NCBI GenBank assembly: GCA_029449245.1
Contig: JANATF010000001.1
Span: 620,001 to 684,000, forward strand
DNA from: Mortierella alpina
Lineage: Eukaryota > Mortierellomycota > Mortierellomycetes > Mortierellales > Mortierellaceae
Length of the DNA stretch: 64,000 bases
Reading direction: 5' to 3'
The position numbers and the translations under genes were made by a program. The notes below the pieces were generated by a model. It saw only the letters and a list, made by a program, of their open reading frames with translations. It did not search any database and was not told where the DNA came from. This document shows, one piece after another, positions 10,801-21,614 of this stretch. Position 1 is the first letter of the stretch. Every line of letters begins with the position of its first letter.

Positions 10801-13800
10801 AGATCCAGAAAGTTCCATAGATCGCGCAGGTATCCAGTCGGCGTGAAGATTAGCCCAAACGCCAGCACACGCAGAAACTGCTCTACGACGAATATGATCG
10901 TCGTCGCGTAGTCAATGTCGCTGAGAATGTTGATACTCCTTGAGTCGCCGGTCAACATGGCCCGTTGTCGGTCCACGGGGTCGTCCGCAATGACCACGGC
11001 TATGCTCAGGATGATGCAGCCAAAGATCAGCCAATTAAACCAGTTCATAGTCCCCAGATGGCGACCTGTCCTGGGTCCTACGAGCCGGCGGCACCACTGA
11101 CGGAACCGATTGTTGCTCGGAAAGAGGAACAATGATCGATCAAACATTGGGTGGGCTTCCAGGAACTCCCTGGTCTCGGTAGCCCTTTCGTCCCCAAGCG
11201 CACTGGCCTGGGCCTTGGCTTTGCGATATCCCTCCAGGGACAAAGTCTCAGATGTGACCCTAGAGTCGTGCGCGAAGGAGGAGAGAGGGTCAGGCATCGC
11301 TACAACAGAACGAAAGGAAAGGAGGCTGATCGATGAGCTTACTGAGCATCCTCGAGAGGCCTATCCATGTCCCAGGTAATCTTTTCCAGCCCAGCATCCA
11401 GCCTCTCCAGACTTGCATCGATCTCGTCCTGAGTCTTTCCAAATCCTGACCGCCCTGCCAAAAGTTGATCGACCTTGATCGTCTTTACTGGCATCTTGGC
11501 CTCCTGTGCCGCCTCAAGTTGTGCTTGCGTCGGAAACCAGTAGTCGCGAGCTCGCTCTAACCAAAGTATGATTCGCCCCTTGGATTCCACGATTTCGCTC
11601 GTGTTCTATTGCAGTTTAAAGTTAGAATGGATACGGTCATTGCCCATATGGCCCTCTGAACTACTGCAACCAACGATGCGTGCATATCTTACTGGAGCAT
11701 TGTCACCCTCAAGGAACTCTCGGAAAATATTCTTGCGGACCACTACTGTTTGGTCCATGGGCAGACCATGCACAGAGAGGGTCTGCGGCCGCGCAGGCAG
11801 ATAAGCATAGGGGTTCAAGTATCTATAGACGCAGTTAGCATTTCATTGTCATTAGCGTGCACGCAAAGTTTTTAAAGACGAATACAAAGGAAGATTCCCT
11901 CAACAACTCAAGGAGACTTACTGAAAGATGCCATGCGTCTTAGAGTTCTTCAAGCGCTGGTGCCTTTCAAAATACATATCGAGCTGTTTCCTGTACTTTT
12001 CATCATCGTCCAGTTCAAAGTGCTCCAGCACAATGGCAATGAACAGGTTCAAGAGGACGTCTAGTTGTAACCAAGTCGGCAACGAGCGAGTTAGCGGATC
12101 CGATAATATACTCTCTTCTTATCACTTGATGCCAGCCCTCACACGTTTTCCTGCCACATACAATGCGAAGCGCAGTAGTAGACGACGAAAAAGATGACAG
12201 CATAGAACTGCTTGTATCTCTCTTGATGTGCCTCCAGTCCTTCGTACATGACGTTGACCCAATTCTCGCCCGTCAAAATCTATGAATGACATAAAGAAAG
12301 CACGTTGAGTATACGCTCAACCCATTGCCAAACAAAAGTAAAAGTTGCTGAAAGCACCCAAGAATCCTACCACAAAGAGGGCTATGAAGCTCTGCCCTAG
12401 ATCGTCAAAATTGATTGGCTGGTCGCCGTCCGAAATCAAATCACTGCCAAAGAGGAACATCGGGATGGGCGCGCAGACCAGCAGGAACATAAATGTGATC
12501 AAGAGCAAGTTCATCATTCCCGTAGCGCTACCAATGATGGCCCGCTATTATCGAAAAGGCATAAAGAACTAAAGTGGTCAATGACACGCTCATAACTCTG
12601 GCTATGGCTTCTGTGTGAACACTGCATACAACTTACCATCAAGTCTCGGACCCCGGGTATGGCTGGGATTAGGCGGTACGATCGCATGACTTGGAACATG
12701 GTGAGATAACGATACCACTCCCATTCTTGGATCACAGGCAGGAGGAGGATGGTCGTGGTTAGCGCCAGGAATAGGTCGAATTGATTGGACTTCTTCTTCC
12801 AAAAGAGCTTCCAGACGCCGTGCCCTGCTATCCGTACGGCGATCTCGAGCAGGAAAAACAACGTGAACACCATTTCGGCTATTCTCAACCTCTCTAGCTC
12901 CGCGCTCGTGCTGTCGTAGCGGCGGAAGCACATTGCGAGCAAGTTGAAAAACACCACGACAGCCCCAGCTATAGGAAACCAGGGGTCGTTCACCAGACGG
13001 ATGAGCCATTGTCGGGCAGGAGAGCGAACCTGGTGGATTTGATCCTCAAACTGCCACCCCTCGGCCGTGTCCAGGAGCGTACGTTTGCTTTGAGGCTTGC
13101 TGGAAAAGGCTGAATGTCTTTTCTCTGCTCTCACGGCTCCAAACGAATACGTGATGCCGGCTATGAGAATGAGGTTGAAGAGATGATATGGTTTAATTAG
13201 CAAGAAGACTCTAACCGTGTGCTGCTAGTCAAATACGAAGTCAAGTGCAATGCATGCTTACCAATGAACAAGGGGATCATCAAGAAACTCATCAAGAAGA
13301 TGGCCACGCAAAAGAATATGGCCGCCCACCTTGAGTCTCCATCCATCACCCAATACTCGACGTCTGTCCACCCTTCCAGGGAACTGACTGTGAAGACAGT
13401 CAGCAGTGAAAACAGAAAGTTGTCGAAGGACACCAACCCCAAAGGGTTGTAGTTTGGAAACTGCATGCAGACCTGCCCTTCCGGACAGATCAACCCAGAG
13501 GTCCTGGGCGACGAGTTGTCGCCGTCGCCCTGTCCTACGTAATTCACAATCCCTTGGATTGTGCCATTCCTGAAATAACCTCCACAAACCATTTCGGGTG
13601 TGACAGGGGACCCTAATAGGAGATACGATATGCATCAGCCCTGGCGTTACGACATTCTTCGACCAAAGAGCCAGGCGACTAAGAGTGGGACTTACAGGTG
13701 TTCAAATTGGCAGGGTCCTGAATAGCACATCGTCTGGACAATGATCCTTGGAACACAAGAAGTCCAATAAGGCTGAGGATCAGGAAAAAGAAAAAGATGA

Positions 13801-15777
13801 ACCCCAGGATGGTGAGGAGCAGCGGCGCCGACATTGACAGCGAGTCAATGATGGTCTAAAGGTTGAATCGTGGAGGTATTAGATTTTGCGACAAGTACTC
13901 TAGCGTTATAAATGTTCAATACCGCAACCATGGCGGCTTACCGAAGTTCCTTCTGTCAACGACAGCAAACGCAGTGGCCGCAAGGCACTGATGGCTTTAA
14001 ATATGTAGACCCTCTCGATCCCAGTCATCATGAACGCAAAGTCGATCCAGTAGCTGATGACGACTATTCCATCCAGACGGTTGTAATAGGAGCGGAAGAA
14101 CGGGGCGTGTGCTGGCGACGCGCCCGTTTCTGTGGCCTTTATACTCGCGTTCTCCATGGTCTGTGCGCAGGCGCTGTTGATCTGCATATCAGACTTCTCT
14201 GCCATCGAGGAGTGGGAGTGTGCGCTGTTGACTCGTGAAAGTGAGTGCGAGCGCTTGAAAGGCGCCCGTGCGGATTTGGTGATAGAGAAGAAGCCGAACA
14301 TGGATACTATCCAATTTGGAACGCGCCTTCGCCATTGGGATCCGTTGCTGTCAAAGAAGAGGCCATAAACGATAGCCTTGGATATAATTTCGATTCTGCA
14401 ATGGAATAAGATGGAGTGTATCGCATGGTTAACAGATGCTGTTCAAGCAACAGTAGAACAGCATGCCTTGTGGTGGTGACTTACGTGTACAAAATATTGA
14501 TTGCTAGCAGTCCATAGTGCGTCCAGTAAGAACCAAAGCTGTTCTTCACGTCCTCGGTAGTAGGGGTGATGACAAAGAACACCCATTGCGTGAGAATGAC
14601 CACCAGGATGAATGGATCGGTGTATCTATATAGCGTCAAAATATACTATGTTAAGCTCACCATGCTTGCCCGATATCAATTACCTCATCTAGAAATGACT
14701 CGAGACTTACTTTGACATCAGTATCGACGCCAGCTTGATTCGGAGAGGGTTGCTTGGGGAAAAGATCAGAAGCGAGCGTCCTTCGAGCCGGATTTTGTCG
14801 CCTGCACGATGAGCGAATCCTCCCGGAGCAAAAGTCGGCTCTCCCTCATCTTGCGATCCTCTCTCTTGTATGGCTGAATGCGACTTTCCTAGATGGGACC
14901 CGCCAGAACGGGATTGCTCTGCGCTCTTGAAGAGGCCACGAGTTCCTTGCTGCGAGCTGCGGAAGGCTAAATTTGATCCGCCTCCGCCTGAGCTTCTCTT
15001 CGACCCTGATATCCTTTCAAACTTTGTTGAGCCATGATCGGAGCCAGCAACAAGGGCTTTGAAAGACACTGCACTGGCCGATCCTTCCTGATGATACGAG
15101 TTTCTGTGCTGGCGGGCCTGCTCCGCATGGTCTCCGTCGCTGTGGTCGGCTTGCGAGTGGACAGAGGAGCGGCTTGGCTGTTGCTCCTGTGCTCTGGAAT
15201 TCACTACTCTGGAAGAGATGCCCGTCATGACGTCGGAAAGTCCGTGCATCCAGCTCCCTGGCTGCTCAGTTCCTGGACTTACAGGGGGTCCAACTATGGA
15301 AGAGCGGTTGCGGACGATGGAGGATCTTTTTGATCCGGCAGGGGCCAAGGGCGGTGATGCTGGTCTGACAGGCGTTCGTTCCCGCGTGGACGACGTTGAG
15401 CTCCTCGAGACTATAGACTGAGATCTGGGAGCAAGGCCCGATGAGTGGCCGTCCATGGTGAAGGAAGCGTGCCGGCGCCTGCGTAGGACCGCTTCGTTGT
15501 CGTTGGAGGGTTCGGAGAGGCCAGGATCGGAGAACGGGTCAGCGGAGAGGCTGCCGTGGTCGAGGCTGTGGATGGATATATGGCTGGTGGGTGAAAACGT
15601 CGCCTGTTGCTGGCTGCTGAGCTCTGGCGAGGAGAGAAAGGCGGCTTCGTGCATGGGTTGCGGCGGGCAGAGCGCCGTTGCTGCAGAAGCATGAGACTGG
15701 GCCGATTCGGCATGAGCTGGCGCCTGTTCCGTGTCGTGGTCGTTGGGGCTGTCTGTGTAAGGATGTGGGCCTGTCAT
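7850..15777 (-). CDS. CCH1: Voltage-gated calcium channel alpha subunit, Cch1-type
   Basis: Sixteen exons splice to 2211 residues: 15777-14711, 14625-14485, 14395-13942, 13855-13696, 13612-13262, 13208-12637, 12544-12371, 12279-12162, 12060-11922, 11822-11693, 11605-11343, 11259-9867, 9760-9674, 9573-9476, 9388-8357 and 8306-7850. A Ser-rich cytoplasmic N-terminus of about 350 residues precedes four six-helix repeats. The pore loops carry one acid each: E687 (SLEGW), E978 (TGENW), E1486 (SQEGW) and E1776 (TGENW), an EEEE filter typical of calcium channels. An Arg-rich S4 helix is clear in repeat III (RVLRLVRYFEG). Fungal Cch1 works with Mid1 at the plasma membrane for high-affinity calcium uptake during stress and mating (family knowledge). 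The intron at 11342-11260 uses the acceptor CGACTCTAG; a nearer AG would bring in a stop. The gene is divergent from the GH5 gene. Confidence 0.93.
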
Positions 15778-16445
15778 TGGCTGTGATCAGACACGCGCAT
15801 GTGCTGCTGGCTGCTGCAGGGCCCTTGGTACGACCAAGACGGCTGAGGAGCTGGTCGGAGAACAGCAGACAAACACAATGCGCTGGACGGAGCAGACAGA
15901 GGAGCGCGCGTCTCAAGGAATGCGGCGAGGCGAAGGTGTGAACGGATGAGAGCGACAAGCTTGCCACAAGGAGGGAATGAGAGGCGAGGGGCTGCGTGCG
16001 ATGCCAGGGAGAGAGAGCCAGAGAGAGAGAACGGCAGTGGGAGGGAGGAGTGACGGTGATGGAGCAGAGGTGGGAGGTTGAAGGTGTGAATGCAAGAGCT
16101 AAAGTATATTTATCCGCCAGTCCCGCACGATAGTGATTTCTGTCTCTGTCTCTGCTGCATCTCTGGCAGACCAACGGCCACCAATAGGCCCCCACGCAGT
16201 CGGAGCACAGAGGGCGTCTTACGACATTCAGCCCATTTCCCTCTTTTTTGTCTCTTCATTCCTCTCTCCTGATCTCCCTCCAACAACCACCACCACCACT
16301 GCTCCTCCATCCTCTGTTCTCCCATCCTCTTGCACCATCTGCTGGGCGTGCATCCTCAGTCAACCCGCCGTCCTTCTTCCGCCGCAACAAGACCCCGCCC
16401 GCCTGCTCGCAACCCCATACCCCCGTCAAACAGTTCTCTGCGAGC
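15778..16445. promoter_or_regulatory. Shared upstream region of CCH1 (minus) and the GH5 gene (plus)
   Basis: This is 668 bp between divergent start codons. It contains GA/CT-rich tracts (around 16009-16040) and pyrimidine-rich DNA before 16446. No canonical TATA box was identified. An upstream ATG at 16248, in frame with the GH5 start, would extend that protein by 66 residues. Confidence 0.5.
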
Positions 16446-19400
16446 ATGTTTGCCACCAACACCCACCTCAACGTCAACACAATGCGTCCCTCGCACTCCT
16501 CCACCACCCTCACCGAGGACACCCACGCTTCCAGCTCGCAGCAGCAGATCCAGCACACCCTCGCCAACTCTGCATCCCATGCCTCGTTCAACACCTCCGC
16601 CACTGCCACCCCGACTCCCACCCGCCGGCCGTTTGCAAACGCTGCCTTCCGCTCCTCAGGAGCAGACTCGCAGGCGAGCATGTTCAGCTCCTATGGGCAT
16701 CATCCAACCTCCACCGATCCCCTCTTCCTCCATGGCCCTTGGTTCAAGGACAACACGGGCCGCACCGTGACGCTCCGCGGAGTTAACTTGACCGGCGCTT
16801 CCAAAACGCCCGTCGGCAGCCCGTCGCACCAAGCTGAGGGCTTCCTGGACTCGGATGGCACGCAGGTCTCGTTTGTGGGACGGCCGTTCCCACTAGAGGA
16901 CGCAGACGAGCACCTCGCCCGACTCAAACACTGGGGTTTCAATCTGCTTCGCTTTATCGTTACCTGGGAGGCGATCGAGCATGCCGGGCCGTAAGTTGAA
17001 TACCATGAACCACAAGAGGTGTTTCGTAATTTCCGCATCATTTTCCATATCGCCCATTGCGACCATCCCTTTTGGGGGAGCTACCAATGAGAGGCGGCCG
17101 TTTCTATTTTTTCTTTTTGCCCTCTTTATCATCGTGCTGTCTGTGCGGACAAGATGTGGATGGTCATGGATTGGTCGTAGTGCTTTTTCTTTCTCAGAAA
17201 CAGGACGTCGAGTAGACGTCCTCACGCCACACCACCCTACTCCATTTCCTACAGCCCAACCTTCTCGTGAAGGCGCGCCTGCTGCACGACATGTTACCAA
17301 ATGGCCGATTTGGCGCCTCTCACTTGCACGATCGCCTGGTCAGGGTGGTCGAGTGACCCCCTCGATATTCGCGCACACACCTTGATTATTACGTCGCGAG
17401 CTGTGGAGGAGAAAATCAGGCCACTTTTTTATCCCTTTTTTTGATCCTCGTCAGGTTGTGCCGTGATCTTAGCAAATTCTTTACACCTGTGCAACTTTCC
17501 TTCAAAGCAAATGGCACAGACACGTCGTCTGTCCCTTATCCATACGCTACCCATTGTAGCAAGCCCGGCCGGCCGACTGTCTGTACACTGTTGACCTGCG
17601 TATTCCTGCTGACCACATCATTATATTTCTTTGCCCCTCCTGATAGTGGCAAGTACGACTATGACTACTTTGACTATCTGATCAAGGTCTTTCAAAAGTG
17701 CAAGCAGCACGGCTTCAAATGCCTTGTCGACCCCCATCAAGATGTGGTAAGTTCAAAGTTCTCATGCAGCGTCATGCTACGACGACATATCTATCATGTG
17801 TGCAGCATGCTAAGTCGCTGTTTGACTTGGTGTGATAGTGGTCAAGGTTCTCAGGCGGGTCTGGAGCGCCATTGTGGACATTATACCTGGCTGGACTTGA
17901 CCCCAGCTGCTTCCCTCAAACCAATGCCGCCCTGGTCCATAACTTGTACGAGGATCCAGAAAACTTCCCAAAGATGGTGTGGGCCACCAACTACAACAAA
18001 TTGGCTGCAGCAACCATGTTCACGCTGTTCTTTGCTGGATCAACGTTTGCCCCGGACTGTGTCGTGGACGATATGAACATTCAGGACTACTTGCAGATGC
18101 ACTACATCAAGAGTTACATGGCTCTTGCAGACTATATAACCGCACAGCATGGTATTGAAGATGACGTTGTGATCGGCTACGATACCTTGAACGAGCCTTC
18201 GGCGGGCTGGATTGGCGTGGAGGACGTCACAAAGTTCCCCTCTCATCAAGAGTTGAAGAAGGACGCTACGCCGACACCACTTCAAGCCATGATTCTCGGC
18301 CAAGGATATACACAGACCGTTGAATTCTGGGCCTTCACCTTTTTTGGGCCCAAGAAACAGGGGTCAAAGACGATTGATCCCGAGGGCGTTACAGCATGGC
18401 TCTCAAAGGAGAAACGCGATGAAAAGGATCAACGGTTTGGATGGAAGCGGTCACCTCAGTTTCCTACAGCAGGCCGGTGTATCTGGGCCCATCACAACGT
18501 ATGGGACATTTCAACACAGCAGGTGCTCAACGCAGAGTACTTTTTCAAGGACCCCGAAACAGGAGAAAAGTACGAGTTTGATTCGAGGTCATTTTTGCCG
18601 TTCTGTCGCCGATTTGCTCAGGCCATCCGCACGGTCCACAATGCGGCTATCATCTTCTTGGAGCCTCCTGTCAATGAGATACCGCCCTCGCTGCCACCGC
18701 CCCACGACGATGACGACGTTGCCCAGTTGGACATTACCTCTCGTGTGGTCTATGCGCCTCATTGGTACGACGGCCTGACGCTTTTGAACAAGCGATGGAA
18801 CTTTTTCAACATTGATTATCTCGGTGTGAAGCGCGGACGGTACCCCAATTATGCCATGGCGGTCAAAATTGGCGACAAGGCTATTAGGGAATGCTTCAGG
18901 AATCAGCTTGCTTGGATCAAGGAGGAAGGACAGGGTGCGATGGGCCAGCATCCAACATTGATCGGAGAGATTGGAATTCCTTATGACATGAACGATGGCA
19001 AGTCCTATCGACCCAACGGAAACTACAAGGATCAGATCAAAGCCATGGACGCCAACATGTACGCATTAGAATCCAACCACCTCAACTTCACGCTCTGGAA
19101 TTACTGCCCTGACAATACTCACAAATGGGGTGACCAGTGGAACGGCGAGGACCTCTCGCTATGGAGCAAGAACGACCTTGACCGGGACCCGCGTCGTCTC
19201 AACAAGAAAGCCAGCCAGAGCAGCATCACGAGTAACTCGTACAGCCTCCACAAGGTCGGCTCCGAAAGCGCGACTGGCTCGACGGGAGATGTCACCAGTT
19301 CACTGAAGCAAGACTCGCCACCTCTAACAAGGAGATCGTCGTCTACGGTCTCGGTCGACCGCAAACAGATGCCAGTTCATGCTCGGGTGGCACAGCTCGC

Positions 19401-20052
19401 ATCACCTTCATCCTCCTCCTCTTCCAGCTCCTCAAAGTCGTCTTCTTCCACGGTTTCTTCCAGTAAGCCGCTGCTCAGAGAGGGCGAAAGCGGTGTGGCT
19501 GACATTGATTTGAACGATGGAGGAAGAGCATTGGTGGCATTCTGCAGGCCGTTTGCGCAAAAGGTGGCGGGAATCCCACTGGAGCTGTCTTTTTCTTTGA
19601 GCACGGTGACGTTCAAGTTCTCGTTCAGAAGGACACCCACGACTGGCCCCGAGAGCGGATCTGACCCTTTGAACTCGCCCAGGCCTGGCAGGATTGATGA
19701 ACCGACTCAGATTTATCTGCCGCGGATCCATTTCCCATGCGCTGCAGAGTATTTGGACTCTCTGGATGGCACAGCGTCAACTCAACAAACGGGTAGTGAG
19801 CCTGTCTGCTCAGTGAAAGTCTCGGGGGGGCACTGGAAGTGGAAGGAGGGAGAGCAGATTCTCTATTGGTGGACTGACGACAGTGCAGAGACGGATTATG
19901 TGACACAGAATGACAGCAAGAGACGCCAGCCCTCGGACGAGCATGTCTTTGAGATTGTGGTTGTAGGAAAGAAGTGGGCAGGGAATTCACTCACCAGAAC
20001 GAATCGATCCAAAGTCTGGAGCGCTGTCAATCAATGCTGTCGACTTTCGTAA
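16446..20052 (+). CDS. GH5 steryl-beta-glucosidase / endoglycoceramidase-related protein
   Basis: Three exons (16446-16990, 17647-17746, 17839-20052) give 952 residues. The protein resembles fungal GH5 subfamily 12 enzymes (EGCrP2/Sgl1 type), which remove glucose from ergosteryl glucoside or glucosylceramide. Supporting segments are [38 protein letters not shown] and DPHQDVWSRFSGGSGAP. The acid/base is probably E334 (DTLNEPSAGW) and the nucleophile E592 (LIGEIGIP). A Ser-rich insert (about residues 670-770) separates the barrel from a C-terminal beta domain ending around WKWKEGEQILYW. No signal peptide is apparent, so it is probably cytosolic. The first intron is 656 nt, far longer than its neighbours. 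The start is uncertain: an in-frame ATG at 16248 is an alternative. Confidence 0.88.
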
Positions 20053-20807
20053 ATCTGACGGGTGCCGGACCATCTGTTCAGCTAAAAGCTACTCACTTTC
20101 GATATTCTCTGTTGTAAAATAAAAAATCACATCATGTATATTTCAGTTCTGACATCCTAGGCTTTGAGGAAGACGTGTCCTCTGAACTCCAACACGGAAG
20201 CACACGACCAAAAGGGGTCCTTGACACAGAAGTTCGCCGCGAGAAGCAAGTGTCGAGCCGGCGTGCATGTTCTCCTAATAAAGGCACCACGTATTGTTGT
20301 TTGTTGTACACGCCAAGGCATTTAGACCAAGGAGTGAGGATGCACGAGTGAGGATGCACGAGTGTGAAAGTGTAAAGACGTACTGGAGATGACCCCTTTG
20401 TCGAATGGTGGCCACCAAACGATCGTTGTGGTCGGAGGCGTCGTCGTACAGTTCTGGACTTTTGCAATACGCCGTGCGGCGGACGCGTGGCAATGCATAA
20501 CCATTGGCTGAGAGCAAGCGGCAGAAAACAACGCCGCAAATGGATATGCAGAGCGCGCTCTTGGCCATGGGAAGAAAAGATGGCAGAGGCGTTGCCTCGT
20601 TCCGCGGGTGAGCAACTGGAGCACACGCCGCCTTCAATACGTGTTTACGGTGAATGCGCAACCAATCAGGGGTTGCAGCTACACGTCCTCCTGGCTTGGT
20701 CTCCGCAGGCCACCTCGAGGTCTAGGCAACTATTCCGCTAGGTATCCCTTTAAAGGTAGCCTGTAGAGTGAGGCATCGTAACCGGCAAGCAAGAGGATGA
20801 AAAAGAG
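20053..20807. other. Intergenic; no gene recognised
   Basis: Contains the 3' end of the GH5 transcript (A-rich AATAAAAAAT near 20117) and a short duplication of GTGAGGATGCACGA around 20334-20361. Open frames here have no recognisable domain. Confidence 0.5.
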
Positions 20808-20815
20808 TATAAAAG
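20808..20815 (+). promoter_or_regulatory. TATA box of the secreted cysteine-rich protein gene
   Basis: TATAAAAG, about 95 bp upstream of the ATG at 20910, a usual spacing for a strongly or inducibly expressed fungal gene. Confidence 0.6.
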
Positions 20816-20909
20816 AACCCAGCGCACCCGACAATACTTTATCCTCATCGCTTCCTCACCACAAGAAATAACTAGCTCCCTCGCTTCTCAGCTCCATCAA
20901 TTGTCAGCC

Positions 20910-21335
20910 ATGCGTTTCTCTCTGACCCTTATCTCTCTTTCCGCCTTCGCGTGGGCTGTTTCTGCCCAAAACCTATGCAAAGTGGACGGCAAAAAGGGTA
21001 TCTGTGTCGGGTAAGAATCCTGCGCTGATGTCTCGCGCCTGTCTTACGTCGTCGTTACTTCTCCTCGCTAAACGCGGCTCTGTTCTCTACGGCCGTCTAG
21101 TACTTCTTACTGCTCCAATGGCGGTGGACACCCTACTCCAGGATACTGCCTTGATGACCCCGTAGGAATCCAGTGCTGCACGTATGACCCTTGCACCATC
21201 TCCGACAGCAACCATCGCGGCGGAGAGTGCATCCCTGAGTCAACCTGCACCCATGGCTCCGTGTTCACCGGTCGTTGCGATGGTCCTGACCAGATCAAGT
21301 GCTGCGTCACGTCCCCACCCTACGGCAGAGACTAG
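20910..21335 (+). CDS. Small secreted cysteine-rich protein, two-module
   Basis: Two exons (20910-21010, 21101-21335) encode 111 residues. Residues 1-19 form a signal peptide (MRFSLTLISLSAFAWAVSA). The mature part has two related modules of about 45 residues. Each has the pattern C, GxC, C, G-x-C and CC, ending DPVGIQCC in module 1 and GPDQIKCC in module 2. The paired CC motifs and even Cys count suggest full disulfide bonding. Similar modules appear in secreted fungal proteins as stand-alone proteins or N-terminal domains of wall-active hydrolases (from general recall), but no enzyme domain follows here. A TATA box precedes it. The function is unknown; extracellular or cell-wall location is inferred. 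Confidence 0.75.
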
Positions 21336-21614
21336 GCCCGAGGCAATGCCGACGACTGGGGTGTCTGCAGCCCACGAACACAAAGACAGTGGATAGCGAA
21401 ATAAAATGCGAACCGTTGTGCTTCCTGCACGTGCCCAAGACGTGCATGAGAAAAGATCCTACTCCCTCCCAGCCCGTCTGTTTCTGTGCCTCTTCTCTCT
21501 CTCTCTCTCTCTCTCTCGCTCTGTGATCCATTCCGCTCCTTCCATTCCTCTGTCCTGTGTTGATCGATCTCTCTCGATCGCACGAGCACGCATCACAAGC
21601 AGAAGCACCCGCCC
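21336..21614. other. Intergenic with CT microsatellite
   Basis: A run of TCTC dinucleotides lies at about 21493-21518, upstream of the YME2 start. No gene is seen. Confidence 0.6.

Noticed and set aside
11260-11342. Shorter calcium-channel intron ending at the nearer TTGTAG
   Set aside because: That acceptor would shift the frame into a stop. The acceptor at CGACTCTAG keeps the channel frame open and gives an 83-nt intron.
20132-20661. Several overlapping minus-strand frames upstream of the cysteine-rich gene
   Set aside because: Three frames cover the same DNA with no recognisable domain and no codon bias. They look like chance frames in GC-balanced DNA.
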